From Rhizobium sp. P38BS-XIX (GTDB lineage Bacteria > Pseudomonadota > Alphaproteobacteria > Rhizobiales > Rhizobiaceae), in contig NZ_JABAIJ010000007.1 of NCBI RefSeq assembly GCF_012641435.1, positions 124,001 through 188,000 of the forward strand: a stretch of 64,000 nt of DNA. Reading direction: 5' to 3'. Within the stretch, counting starts at the first letter, position 1. The number at the start of each line of letters is the position of its first letter. The notes below the pieces were generated by a model, which did no database searches, was not told where the DNA came from, and saw nothing but the letters and a program-made list of their open reading frames with translations. Below are positions 43,096 through 52,429 of this stretch, piece after piece. The position numbers and the translations under genes are program-made.

Positions 43096-44724
43096 TCAGG
43101 TAATGACTGTGGGAGCATCGCGGCCGGTGCGGCCACTGATATCGGCGATATCCTGCGCTGCCTTGATCAGGTCGGCGAGCGCTTCCTGCGTCTCGATATT
43201 GTGCCGGGTCGAATCGGCCTCGTATCTTTCGATGTAAACGCGCAAGGTCGCGCCCGTCGTGCCGGTGCCCGACAGACGGAAGACGACGCGGGAGCCGCCC
43301 TCGAACATGATGCGAATGCCCTGATGCTGGCTGACGGATTTGTCGACCGGGTCGTGATAGGCAAAGTCGTCGGCGGCGGACACGGTGAGGTCGCCGAACT
43401 TGCTGCCGGGCAGCGTCGGCAGCTTTTCGCGAAGCGCCGAAATCAGGCCGTTGGCGGCATCGGTGTCGACGCCTTCATAGTCATGGCGAGAATAGTAGTT
43501 GCGGCCATAGGTGGCCCAATGCTGGGTGACGATATCGTTGACGCTTTCGCCACGCACGGCAAGGATGTTCAGCCAGAGCAGCACGGCCCAAAGACCGTCC
43601 TTTTCGCGGACGTGGTTGGAGCCGGTGCCGGAACTTTCCTCGCCGCAGATCGTCGCCATGCCGGCATCGAGCAGATTGCCGAAGAATTTCCAGCCGGTCG
43701 GCGTTTCATAGATGCCGATGCCACGCTTTTCGGCAACGCGGTCGGCCGCGCCGCTCGTCGGCATGGAGCGAGCGATGCCGACGATGCCGTGCGAGTAACC
43801 CGGGGCCAGATTGGCGTTGGCCGCCAGGATCGCCAGGCTGTCCGACGGCGTGACATAGATGCCCTTGCCGATAATGAGGTTACGGTCACCGTCGCCGTCC
43901 GATGCAGCGCCGAAATCGGGCGCATCGTCGCCCATCATCTCGTCGTAGAGCTCTTTGCAATAAACGAGATTGGGGTCGGGGTGGTGCCCGCCGAAATCAG
44001 GCAGCGGCAGGAAGTTGCGCACGGAACCGTCCGGCGCGCCGAGGCGAATTTCGAAGATTTCCTTGGCATAGGGGCCGGTGACGGCGCTCATGGCATCGAA
44101 ATTGAGGCGGAAGCCGAGGCTGATCAGGTTACGGATCGCGCCGAAATCGAACAGCTCTTCCATCAACGCCGCATAGTCTTCGACCGGATCGATGACCGAA
44201 ACGATCATCCCGCCGACATCTTCACGGGCGATGCGATCGAGATTGATGTCCGGGAAGTCGGCGATCTTGTAGCTTTCGATGCTCTTCGAACGCTCGTAGA
44301 TGGCGTCTGTGATCTTTTCCGGGGCCGGGCCGCCGTTGCCGATATTGTACTTGATGCCGAAATCTTCCGTCGGGCCGCCGGGGTTGTGGCTGGCAGACAG
44401 GATGATGCCGCCGAAGGCCTTGTACTTGCGGATGATGTTGGAGGCTGCGGGCGTCGAGAGGATGCCGCCCTTGCCGACCATCACCTTGCCGAAGCCGTTT
44501 GCCGCGGCCATCTTGATGGCCTTCTGGATGACTTCGCGATTGTAGTAACGGCCGTCGCCGCCGATCACCAGGGTCTTGCCCTGATAGCCCTCGAGCGAAT
44601 CAAAAATCGACTGGATGAAGTTTTCCGCATAATTCGGCTGCTGGAATACGGGAACCTTCTTTCGCAGGCCGGAGGTGCCGGGTTTCTGATCCGCGTAGGG
44701 GGTGGTGGATACGGTTTTAATCAT
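43096..44724 (-). CDS. pgm: phosphoglucomutase (alpha-D-glucose specific)
   Basis: 542 residues. The phosphoserine is in SASHNPGG (S112), the metal-binding loop is SDGDGDRN, and the sugar-binding loop is GEESSGTGSNH, all standard for PGM1-type enzymes. It interconverts glucose-1- and glucose-6-phosphate, linking glycogen to central metabolism. It begins five bases after the glgA stop, in the operon order known from Agrobacterium and Rhizobium. Confidence 0.96.
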   Translation of the reverse strand: MIKTVSTTPYADQKPGTSGLRKKVPVFQQPNYAENFIQSIFDSLEGYQGKTLVIGGDGRYYNREVIQKAIKMAAANGFGKVMVGKGGILSTPAASNIIRKYKAFGGIILSASHNPGGPTEDFGIKYNIGNGGPAPEKITDAIYERSKSIESYKIADFPDINLDRIAREDVGGMIVSVIDPVEDYAALMEELFDFGAIRNLISLGFRLNFDAMSAVTGPYAKEIFEIRLGAPDGSVRNFLPLPDFGGHHPDPNLVYCKELYDEMMGDDAPDFGAASDGDGDRNLIIGKGIYVTPSDSLAILAANANLAPGYSHGIVGIARSMPTSGAADRVAEKRGIGIYETPTGWKFFGNLLDAGMATICGEESSGTGSNHVREKDGLWAVLLWLNILAVRGESVNDIVTQHWATYGRNYYSRHDYEGVDTDAANGLISALREKLPTLPGSKFGDLTVSAADDFAYHDPVDKSVSQHQGIRIMFEGGSRVVFRLSGTGTTGATLRVYIERYEADSTRHNIETQEALADLIKAAQDIADISGRTGRDAPTVIT

Positions 44725-44728
44725 CGGG

Positions 44729-46171
44729 TTAAGCGCCTCTCGAGACTAGACTGGAGTAGAGAGCGGCGTAGCGTTCTGCGCTCCTGCCCCAGGATACGTC
44801 GGATTTCATGCCCTGCTTTTGCATCTGCGTCCAGACCTTTCGATCCTGGAAAAGATGCATGGCCCGGCGCATAGCCTGCAGCAGCCCATCGGCGGTGACG
44901 GGCGAAAACTGAATGCCAGTGGCGACTTTGGCCTGCAGGGCGGCGTGGTTGGCGTCGATAATGGTGTCGTTCAGCCCGCCGGTACGCGCAACGATCGGCA
45001 GGCAGCCGTAACGTAGGCCATAAAGCTGGGTGAGGCCACAGGGTTCGAAGCGCGATGGAATGATAATGCCGTCGCTGCCGGCCTGAAGCAGGTGCGACAT
45101 GGGTTCGTTATAGCCGGCCGACACGCCGACGCGGCCGCGATAGCGGCCGGCTGCGGCGAACAGCGCGCCTTCCAGCGCAGCGTCGCCCGCACCGAGCACA
45201 GCGAGCTTGCCGCCCATCCGCACGATCTCGCCGGCAACGCCTGCCAGAAGGTCCATGCCCTTTTGCCATGTCAGGCGGCTGACGGCGCAGAAGATCGGGC
45301 CATCGTCGTCGTCGAGGCCGAAATGCTCGACGATTCGGTGACGGTTGACGGCGCGATCCTTGAGGCTCGCTGCGCCGTAGGTTTTCGCGATCATCGGGTC
45401 GGTTGCCGGGTTCCAGATGTCGTCATCGATGCCGTTGACGATGCCATGCAGGCTCGAGGCCCTGCTGGCGATCACGCCTTCCAGACCCATGCCGAATTCC
45501 GGCGTCAGAATTTCCTCCGCGTAGGAAGGGCTGACGGTGGTCAATGCATGGGCGGTTTGCAGGCCGCCCTTTAGAAAGCCGACATCGCCATAATATTCGA
45601 TGCCCTCGACCGAAAAGGCATGCGCCGGCAGGCGAAGACCGGGAAAGATGTCCGCGCCGAACTGACCCTGAAACGCAATATTGTGGATCGTGAGCACGCT
45701 CGGAAGTTCCGGCGTCGCATAATAACGCATGTAGACCGGAACCATGGCGGATTGCCAATCATGCGCATGCACCAGATCGGGTTGCCAACCCGGCAGGCGG
45801 CCAGCCGCAATTTCGGCGCCGGCCAATGAAAGGGCGGCGAAACGGCGCCAGTTATCGGGATAGTCCTTGCCCGTGGCGTCGACATAGGGGCCGCCCGTGC
45901 GGTTGTAATAGGCCGGTGCGTCGAGCACGAGGAAGGAGATGCCGCCATGCTCCACTTCCAGCACGCTGGCCTTCTCACCGAGAAGATCTGCGAACTCGAG
46001 GCGGATGACGTGATCCCGGATGACCTTCATCACCGCGGGATAACCCGGAATCAGCGTTTTCGTTTCGACCCCGAAGGGCTTCAATGCAATAGGCAGGGCG
46101 CCTGCAACATCGGCGAGGCCCCCTGTCTTGATCAGGGGGAAGACTTCGGACGAAACCGAGAGAACCTTCAT
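44729..46171 (-). CDS. glgA: glycogen synthase (ADP-glucose)
   Basis: 480 residues. SSEVFPLIKTGGLADVAG at the N-terminus holds the ADP-glucose-binding KTGGL (K15), and SRFEPCGLTQLYGLRYG near 375-391 is the GT5 C-terminal signature with the catalytic Glu. It elongates alpha-1,4-glucan. Three bases separate it from glgC. Confidence 0.97.
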   Translation of the reverse strand: MKVLSVSSEVFPLIKTGGLADVAGALPIALKPFGVETKTLIPGYPAVMKVIRDHVIRLEFADLLGEKASVLEVEHGGISFLVLDAPAYYNRTGGPYVDATGKDYPDNWRRFAALSLAGAEIAAGRLPGWQPDLVHAHDWQSAMVPVYMRYYATPELPSVLTIHNIAFQGQFGADIFPGLRLPAHAFSVEGIEYYGDVGFLKGGLQTAHALTTVSPSYAEEILTPEFGMGLEGVIASRASSLHGIVNGIDDDIWNPATDPMIAKTYGAASLKDRAVNRHRIVEHFGLDDDDGPIFCAVSRLTWQKGMDLLAGVAGEIVRMGGKLAVLGAGDAALEGALFAAAGRYRGRVGVSAGYNEPMSHLLQAGSDGIIIPSRFEPCGLTQLYGLRYGCLPIVARTGGLNDTIIDANHAALQAKVATGIQFSPVTADGLLQAMRRAMHLFQDRKVWTQMQKQGMKSDVSWGRSAERYAALYSSLVSRGA

Positions 46172-46174
46172 AGG

Positions 46175-47437
46175 TTACAAATCCAGCTTGTCTATCATCG
46201 ATTGTGTGATCAGGCAGATGCCGCTTTCCGTGCGGCGCCAGCGCTTGGCATCCAGTTCCGGATCCTCACCGACCACCAAGCCTTCCGGAATGGTGACGCC
46301 GTGGTCGATGACGACGTTCTTCAGCTGCGCGCGGCGACCGATCTTCACGCTCGGCAGCACCACGGCTCCCTCCAGTTTGGAGTAGGAGTTGGCGCGGACA
46401 CCCGTGAACAGAAGGCTGTTGTAGAGGCTGGCGCCTGAGATGATGCAATCGCCGGCAACCACGGAGGAAACCGCAGAACCGCGCCGGTCCTCATCGTCGT
46501 GAACGAACTTCGCCGGCGGGCTGATTTCGGCATAGGTCCAGATCGGCCAGGATTTGTCGTAGATATCGAGTTCCGGCACCACCGCAGTCAGGTCGATATT
46601 GGCCTGCCAGTAGGCATCGATCGTCCCGACGTCGCGCCAGTAGGCCTCGCGCTCGAAATCCGAGCGGACGCAGGATTGCGTGAAGCGATGGGCGACCGCT
46701 TTGCCGTTCTTGACGATATAGGGAATGATGTCCTTGCCGAAGTCGCGGCTGGAGTTCGGATCGGCCGCATCGCGCTTCAGGCATTCGATCAGGAACTTCG
46801 TGTGGAAGACGTAGATGCCCATCGAGGCAAGAGCAAGCTCCGGATTACCGGGGATGCCTGGCGGATCGGCCGGCTTCTCGACGAAATCGATGATCTGGTC
46901 CTTTTCGTCGACATGCATGACACCGAAGCCGACGGCTTCCATGCGCGGCACTTCGAGGCAACCGATCGTCACCTGGGCGCCCGAATCGACGTGCTGCTGC
47001 AGCATCCATTCGTAGTCCATCTTGTAGATGTGGTCGCCGGCCAGGATGACCATGTATTCCGGGCCATAAGGCTCGATGATATCGATGTTCTGGTAGACGG
47101 CGTCGGCCGTGCCTTCATACCATTGCGTTTCCGACACGCGCTGCGAGGCCGGCAGGATGTCGAAGCTTTCGTTTCGCTCGGGCCGGAAGAAGTTCCAGCC
47201 GCGCTGCATGTGACGGATCAGCGAGTGCGCCTTGTACTGGGTGGCGACGCCGATTCGACGGATACCGGAATTGAGCGCATTCGACAGGGCAAAATCGATG
47301 ATGCGGGTTTTGCCGCCGAAGTAGACGGCCGGCTTAGCACGACGATCGGTGAGCTCCTTCAACCGACTGCCTCGACCGCCAGCAAGAACGTAGGCCATGG
47401 CATCGCGTGCCAGAGGCTGGAAGCGTTTTTCTACCAT
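46175..47437 (-). CDS. glgC: glucose-1-phosphate adenylyltransferase
   Basis: 420 residues from MVEKRFQPL with GGGAGGA eight bases upstream. AYVLAGGRGSRLKELT is the nucleotide-binding loop, and a C-terminal left-handed beta helix carries the allosteric region. It makes ADP-glucose from ATP and glucose-1-phosphate, the controlled step of glycogen synthesis. Confidence 0.97.
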   Translation of the reverse strand: MVEKRFQPLARDAMAYVLAGGRGSRLKELTDRRAKPAVYFGGKTRIIDFALSNALNSGIRRIGVATQYKAHSLIRHMQRGWNFFRPERNESFDILPASQRVSETQWYEGTADAVYQNIDIIEPYGPEYMVILAGDHIYKMDYEWMLQQHVDSGAQVTIGCLEVPRMEAVGFGVMHVDEKDQIIDFVEKPADPPGIPGNPELALASMGIYVFHTKFLIECLKRDAADPNSSRDFGKDIIPYIVKNGKAVAHRFTQSCVRSDFEREAYWRDVGTIDAYWQANIDLTAVVPELDIYDKSWPIWTYAEISPPAKFVHDDEDRRGSAVSSVVAGDCIISGASLYNSLLFTGVRANSYSKLEGAVVLPSVKIGRRAQLKNVVIDHGVTIPEGLVVGEDPELDAKRWRRTESGICLITQSMIDKLDL

Positions 47438-47463
47438 TTTATTCCTCCCTGTCGGTAATAATA

Positions 47464-49671
47464 TCAAAATTCCGGTTCGAGCATGATGGTCGCCAACGGC
47501 GGCAGCGTTATTGTCGCTTGTATGCCGCCACCAGCATTAACGGCCTGAACACGCCCGCCGTTCCCCTTTCCGCTGCCGCCGTAGATATCGGCATCGGTAT
47601 TCAGTATCTCGCGCCACCGCCCCTCAGCAGGCAAGCGCAAGGTATAGTTCTCACGATAGACTGGCGTAAAATTGGTGATGACCGCAACCGGTTTTTCGCC
47701 CGGCGCCTTGCGCAGCCAGGCGAAGACCGAGTTCTCGAAATCATCGACGACAAGCCATTCGAAGCCTTCGCCTTCGCAGTCCCGAGCGTGCAGCGCCGGC
47801 TTGCTGCGATAGGTGAAGTTGAGGTCGCGCACGAGGCGACGCATGCCCTCATGCATCCGATATTGCAGCAGATTCCAGTCCAGGGCCCGCTCTTCGCTCC
47901 ACTCGCTCCATTGGGCGAATTCCTGACCCATGAACAAAAGCTTCTTGCCGGGATAACCCCACATGAAGGCATAGTAGGCGCGCAGGTTGGCGAATTTCTG
48001 CCAGTCGTCGCCGGCCATCTTGGCAATCAGCGATCCCTTGCCGTGCACGACTTCATCGTGGGAGAGCGGCAGGACGAAATTCTCCGAAAACGCGTAGATG
48101 AGGCCGAAGGTCAATTCATTGTGATGATACTTGCGATGCACGGCCTCGCGGGAGAGGTAGCTCAGCGTGTCGTGCATGAAGCCCATGTTCCACTTGAAGC
48201 CGAAGCCGAGGCCGCCTTCATGGACAGGCTGCGAGACTTTCGGCCAGGAGGTGGACTCTTCGGCAATGGTCATGACACCCGGATGGGCGCCATAGACTCG
48301 CGCGTTCATCGACTGGAGGAAACGAACCGCCTCGAGATTTTCATTGCCGCCATATTCGTTGGGGATCCATTCGCCGTGCTTGCGCGAGTAATCCAGATAG
48401 AGCATGGAAGCGACGGCATCGACGCGCAAACCGTCCAGATGATATTTTTCGGCCCAGTAAAGCGCATTGTTCTGCAGATAGGCGAGAACCTCTGTCCGGC
48501 CGAAATTGTAGATCGCCGTGTTCCAATCGGGATGGAACCCCTTGCGCGGGTCTTCATGTTCGTAGAGCGCCGTGCCGTCGAACCAGCGAAGACCATGCTC
48601 GTCGGTCGGAAAATGTGCGGGCACCCAATCGAGGATGACGCCGATGCCGACCTTGTGGCAGCCGTTGACGAAGCGGGCAAATCCTTCCGGTTCGCCGAAG
48701 CGGGCAGTCGGCGCATAAAGGCCGGTGGTCTGATAACCCCAGGACGGGTCGTAGGGGTGCTCGGTGATCGGCAGGAATTCGATATGGGTGAAGCCCATGT
48801 CGGAGCAGTAGGGGATCAGGCGCGAGGCCAATTCGTCCCAGGATAGCATCGAGCCATCGTCCCGGCGCTGCCATGAGCCGGCGTGTACCTCGTAGATGCT
48901 GATGGGCTGGCGGCGTTGATCGACACTTGCCCAATGCTCGCGGTGGGCCGCATCCTCCCACACCTGGCTCAGCTCGTTTGTTGTCACCGAAGCGGTTTTG
49001 GGGCGCAGCTCGCTTCGGCGAGCAAAAGGATCTGCCTTCAAGGGCAGCAACACGCCGTCCTGGCCGCGGATTTCGAACTTGTAGGCGACGCCTGCCGGAA
49101 CATCCGGTGCGAAGATTTCCCAGATGCCCGAATCCGAGCGCAGGCGCATGACATGTCGCCTGCCGTCCCAATTGTTGAAGTCGCCGACGACCGATACGCG
49201 TTGCGCATTCGGTGCCCAGACGGCGAAATGGAAGCCCTGGACACCCTCGTGCTTGATGGGATGTGCGCCCATCTTGTCGAATAGGCGAAGGTGCGTTCCC
49301 TGGCGGGCGAAATAATCGTCCATCGGCCCAAGCACGGGCCCGAAGCTATAAGGGTCTGTCACCGCCCATTCGGCATCGCCGCGCCGGGCGCGATAGCGCA
49401 CCGGCTGCTGCTTGGTCAGTTTTACATCGCCGGCAAAGAAGCCTGCTGTGTCCAGGCAATCCAGCTCGCCGATGACGGTGCCGTCCAAAGCCGTTGCGGT
49501 AACGGCTTCAGCGCCCAGAATAAAGCAACGGGCCACAAACCCCTCATCCACCCGATGTACGCCAAGGACGGCGAAGGGATCCGAATGGGTGCCTGCGAGA
49601 ATTGCAGCAATGTCGTCTGCCGAAATGTCCCTCAAGCTTGTGCTGTCAGCGGGTCTTTTCGGCTTCTTCAT
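47464..49671 (-). CDS. glgB: 1,4-alpha-glucan branching enzyme
   Basis: 735 residues from MKKPKRPAD (GGAGAG six bases upstream); the ATG overlaps the glgP stop (ATGA). An N-terminal domain (SDPFAVLGVH) and CBM48 (FAVWAPNAQRVSVVGDFNNW) precede the GH13 barrel with DGLRVDAV (Asp), TIAEEST (Glu) and LSHDEVVHG (Asp). It makes alpha-1,6 branches. Confidence 0.96.
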   Translation of the reverse strand: MKKPKRPADSTSLRDISADDIAAILAGTHSDPFAVLGVHRVDEGFVARCFILGAEAVTATALDGTVIGELDCLDTAGFFAGDVKLTKQQPVRYRARRGDAEWAVTDPYSFGPVLGPMDDYFARQGTHLRLFDKMGAHPIKHEGVQGFHFAVWAPNAQRVSVVGDFNNWDGRRHVMRLRSDSGIWEIFAPDVPAGVAYKFEIRGQDGVLLPLKADPFARRSELRPKTASVTTNELSQVWEDAAHREHWASVDQRRQPISIYEVHAGSWQRRDDGSMLSWDELASRLIPYCSDMGFTHIEFLPITEHPYDPSWGYQTTGLYAPTARFGEPEGFARFVNGCHKVGIGVILDWVPAHFPTDEHGLRWFDGTALYEHEDPRKGFHPDWNTAIYNFGRTEVLAYLQNNALYWAEKYHLDGLRVDAVASMLYLDYSRKHGEWIPNEYGGNENLEAVRFLQSMNARVYGAHPGVMTIAEESTSWPKVSQPVHEGGLGFGFKWNMGFMHDTLSYLSREAVHRKYHHNELTFGLIYAFSENFVLPLSHDEVVHGKGSLIAKMAGDDWQKFANLRAYYAFMWGYPGKKLLFMGQEFAQWSEWSEERALDWNLLQYRMHEGMRRLVRDLNFTYRSKPALHARDCEGEGFEWLVVDDFENSVFAWLRKAPGEKPVAVITNFTPVYRENYTLRLPAEGRWREILNTDADIYGGSGKGNGGRVQAVNAGGGIQATITLPPLATIMLEPEF

Positions 49672-52148
49672 CCGGCTCTCCAAATTTCCTTGGCATATTG
49701 GCGGATCGTCCGATCGGACGAGAACCAGCCCATGCGTGCGGTATTGTTGATCGTCTTCGCGTACCATTCGGACGGATTGGACCAGAGAATATCGACCTCG
49801 CGCTGCGCCGAGGCATAGGCGTCGAAGTCAGCTGCGACCATGAACCAGTCATGGCTGTAGATACCCTCGATCAGGCCGGAATAGCGATTGCGGTCGTCGG
49901 GAGAGAAGACGCCCGAGTTGATGGCATTCAGCGCCTGCGACAGCTCGCGCGACTGTTCGATGACCGCGCGGGGATTGTGTCCGTCGCTGCGGAGGCTGGC
50001 CACTTCATCGGCCTTGAGACCGAAGATGATGATGTTGTCCTCGCCGACATTGTCGCGCATCTCGACATTGGCGCCATCGAGCGTGCCGATGGTCAGAGCG
50101 CCGTTGAGGCCGAACTTCATGTTGCCGGTGCCGGAGGCTTCCATGCCGGCGGTCGAAATCTGTTCGGAAAGGTCCGCGGCCGGAACCATGACTTCCGCCA
50201 GCGAGACGTTGTAGTTCGGCACGAAAACGACCTTCAGCAGGCCGCGCACCGAGGGGTCGTTGTTGATGACGCGCGCAACGTCGTTGATCAGTTTGATGAT
50301 GAGCTTGGCGTTGTGATAGCTCGGTGCCGCCTTGCCGGCGAAGAGCTTCACGCGCGGCTGCCAGTCTAGCTCGGGATGCGAGCGGATCTGATCATAAAGC
50401 GCCACCGTTTCGATGATGTTCAGAAGCTGGCGCTTGTATTCGTGAATGCGCTTGATCTGAATATCGAACATCGCGCTCGGGTCGAGCTTGATGCCCATCC
50501 GGCTGGCGACGAGATTGGAGAGCTGCACCTTGTTGGCACGCTTCACGGCAGCGAACTTCTCCTGGAAGGCGCTGTCGCGGGCAAACTGATCCAGCGGCTT
50601 CAGCTGCTCTGCATCGTCGAGGAACGCATCGCCGATGGTTTCGCGGACAAGGTTGGTCAGACCCGGATTGCACTGCATCAGCCAGCGACGCGGCGTGATA
50701 CCGTTCGTCTTGTTGTTGATGCGGTCCGGATAGAGCTTGTGCAGGTCGGCAAAGACCGTGACCTTCATCAGATCCGTGTGCAGCGCCGAGACGCCGTTGA
50801 TCGAGTGCGATCCGACAAAAGCAAGGTTGCCCATGCGCACGCGGCGGTCGCCGTTTTCGTCGATCAGGGAAATCGAGCGGATTTCCGCATCGTTGAAGTT
50901 GCGGGCCTTGCGGGCTTCCACGAGGATCTTCGCATTGATCGCGTAGATGATCTGCATGTGGCGCGGCAGGAGACGTTCGAACAGCGGCACCGGCCAGCTT
51001 TCGAGCGCTTCCGGCAGCAGCGTATGATTGGTGTAGCCGAAGGTGTTGCGGGTGATGTCCCAGGCCTTGTCGAAGTTCATGCCGTGAACGTCAACCAGCA
51101 AACGCATCATCTCGGCGACCGAGACGGCCGGGTGCGTATCGTTCAGCTGGATCGCGACCTTGTCGGCGAGATTGCCGAGATCATCATATTGCTGCAGATG
51201 GCGGCGCAGGATGTCCTGGAGCGAGGCCGACGAGAAGAAGAATTCCTGGCGCAGGCGCAGTTCCTGACCGGCGGGGGTTGCGTCGGCAGGGTAGAGGACG
51301 CGGGTCAGGCTTTCGGCCTTGTTGCTTTCGCGCAGCGCACCGATGTGGTCACCGGCATTGAAGGCGTCGAGCAGGATCGGGTCGATCGGCTGTGCCGACC
51401 AGAGACGCAGCGTGTTGACGCGCTTGCCGCGCCAGCCGACGACGGGTGTATCGAAGGCTGCGGCAATGACGCGCTCGGCCGGCTTCCATACATAGCGCGG
51501 CTGATCGTCGGTGCTCGCCACTGTCTCGACACCGCCGCCGAAACCGATTTCATAAGCGCTTTCCTGACGCTCGAACTCCCAGGGATTGCCGTGGGCGAGC
51601 CACGTTTCCGGCAATTCCACCTGCCATCCATCGGCCATCTGCTGGCGGAAGAGGCCGTGAACATAGCGGATGCCGTAGCCGTAAGCCGGTACGTCGACGG
51701 TCGCCATGGATTCCATGAAACAGGCAGCGAGACGGCCAAGGCCGCCGTTGCCGAGAGCGGCATCAGGCTCGAGACCGGCAATGACGCGGACGTCGACGCC
51801 GAGCGAGGCAAGTGCGTTGGTGATCTCTTCCATCAGGCCGAGATTTGACACGGCATCGCGCATCAGGCGACCGATCAGGAACTCCAGCGATAGATAGTAG
51901 ACGCGCTTGGCGCCGGTCTCATAGGCCTTGCGGGTCGATTCCATCCATCGGTCGATGACACGGTCGCGAATAACGAGGATCGTCGCGGTCAACCAGTCGT
52001 GCGGCTTGGCCACTTTCGCATCCTTGCCGATGCGATAGGTCAGGCGCTCGATGATTTCCTCCGCAAGGATTTCAGGACGGGAGCTGCGGGGCGGCGGAAC
52101 GGGAAGATCGGCCTTCGTCAGGTTATTCATACTATCAAGTCTCGCCAT
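49668..52148 (-). CDS. glgP: glycogen phosphorylase
   Basis: 826 residues (an ATG at 52130 gives 820; neither has a clear ribosome site). EASGTGNMKFGLNGAL holds the PLP lysine, and the family motifs YGYGIRYVHGLFRQ and WDITRNTFGYTNHTLLPEALE are intact. It releases glucose-1-phosphate from glycogen. It is the first gene of the glgP-B-C-A-pgm-X operon. Confidence 0.96.
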   Translation of the reverse strand: MARLDSMNNLTKADLPVPPPRSSRPEILAEEIIERLTYRIGKDAKVAKPHDWLTATILVIRDRVIDRWMESTRKAYETGAKRVYYLSLEFLIGRLMRDAVSNLGLMEEITNALASLGVDVRVIAGLEPDAALGNGGLGRLAACFMESMATVDVPAYGYGIRYVHGLFRQQMADGWQVELPETWLAHGNPWEFERQESAYEIGFGGGVETVASTDDQPRYVWKPAERVIAAAFDTPVVGWRGKRVNTLRLWSAQPIDPILLDAFNAGDHIGALRESNKAESLTRVLYPADATPAGQELRLRQEFFFSSASLQDILRRHLQQYDDLGNLADKVAIQLNDTHPAVSVAEMMRLLVDVHGMNFDKAWDITRNTFGYTNHTLLPEALESWPVPLFERLLPRHMQIIYAINAKILVEARKARNFNDAEIRSISLIDENGDRRVRMGNLAFVGSHSINGVSALHTDLMKVTVFADLHKLYPDRINNKTNGITPRRWLMQCNPGLTNLVRETIGDAFLDDAEQLKPLDQFARDSAFQEKFAAVKRANKVQLSNLVASRMGIKLDPSAMFDIQIKRIHEYKRQLLNIIETVALYDQIRSHPELDWQPRVKLFAGKAAPSYHNAKLIIKLINDVARVINNDPSVRGLLKVVFVPNYNVSLAEVMVPAADLSEQISTAGMEASGTGNMKFGLNGALTIGTLDGANVEMRDNVGEDNIIIFGLKADEVASLRSDGHNPRAVIEQSRELSQALNAINSGVFSPDDRNRYSGLIEGIYSHDWFMVAADFDAYASAQREVDILWSNPSEWYAKTINNTARMGWFSSDRTIRQYAKEIWRAG

Positions 52149-52347
52149 TTGTGTTTTATATTCAGAGTGTTATGCCTGAATAAATCAAACTGCCTATCCG
52201 TTTCACTAGCAGTTTACGCACTGATGTAAAGCAGTTGCAACATTCGAGTTGCGCAGATGCGAAAATAGCGGCCAAACAATTCCCAATCGTGGGAAAAGAC
52301 TTGATTCCGATAATGTTTCGGGCTCTTATCCGACGATTGAAGACACG
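52149..52347 (-). promoter_or_regulatory. promoter region of the glg operon
   Basis: About 200 bases between the glgP start and a bidirectional terminator, AT-rich next to glgP. A 16-base palindrome TTCCCA-ATCG-TGGGAA lies at 52280-52295, a possible regulator site about 135 bases before the start codon. Confidence 0.45.
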
Positions 52348-52385
52348 AAAAAGCCGCGCGATACTCGTTTCGCGCGGCTTTTTTC
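52348..52385 (-). terminator. bidirectional intrinsic terminator after the TadG-like gene
   Basis: GCCGCGCGA and TCGCGCGGC form a nine-base perfect stem flanked by AAAAA on the left and TTTTTT on the right, so it can work on both strands. It ends transcription from the TadG-like gene before the glg promoter. Confidence 0.85.
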
Positions 52386-52429
52386 TTTGGTGTGTATTCA
52401 TGGTTGCCGGGTTGTCGCTGGCGACATGC

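Noticed and set aside
42994..44874. A 626-codon plus-strand open frame opposite pgm
   Set aside because: It is the antisense shadow of the pgm and glgA region, without a ribosome site or recognisable domain; pgm has all its catalytic motifs.
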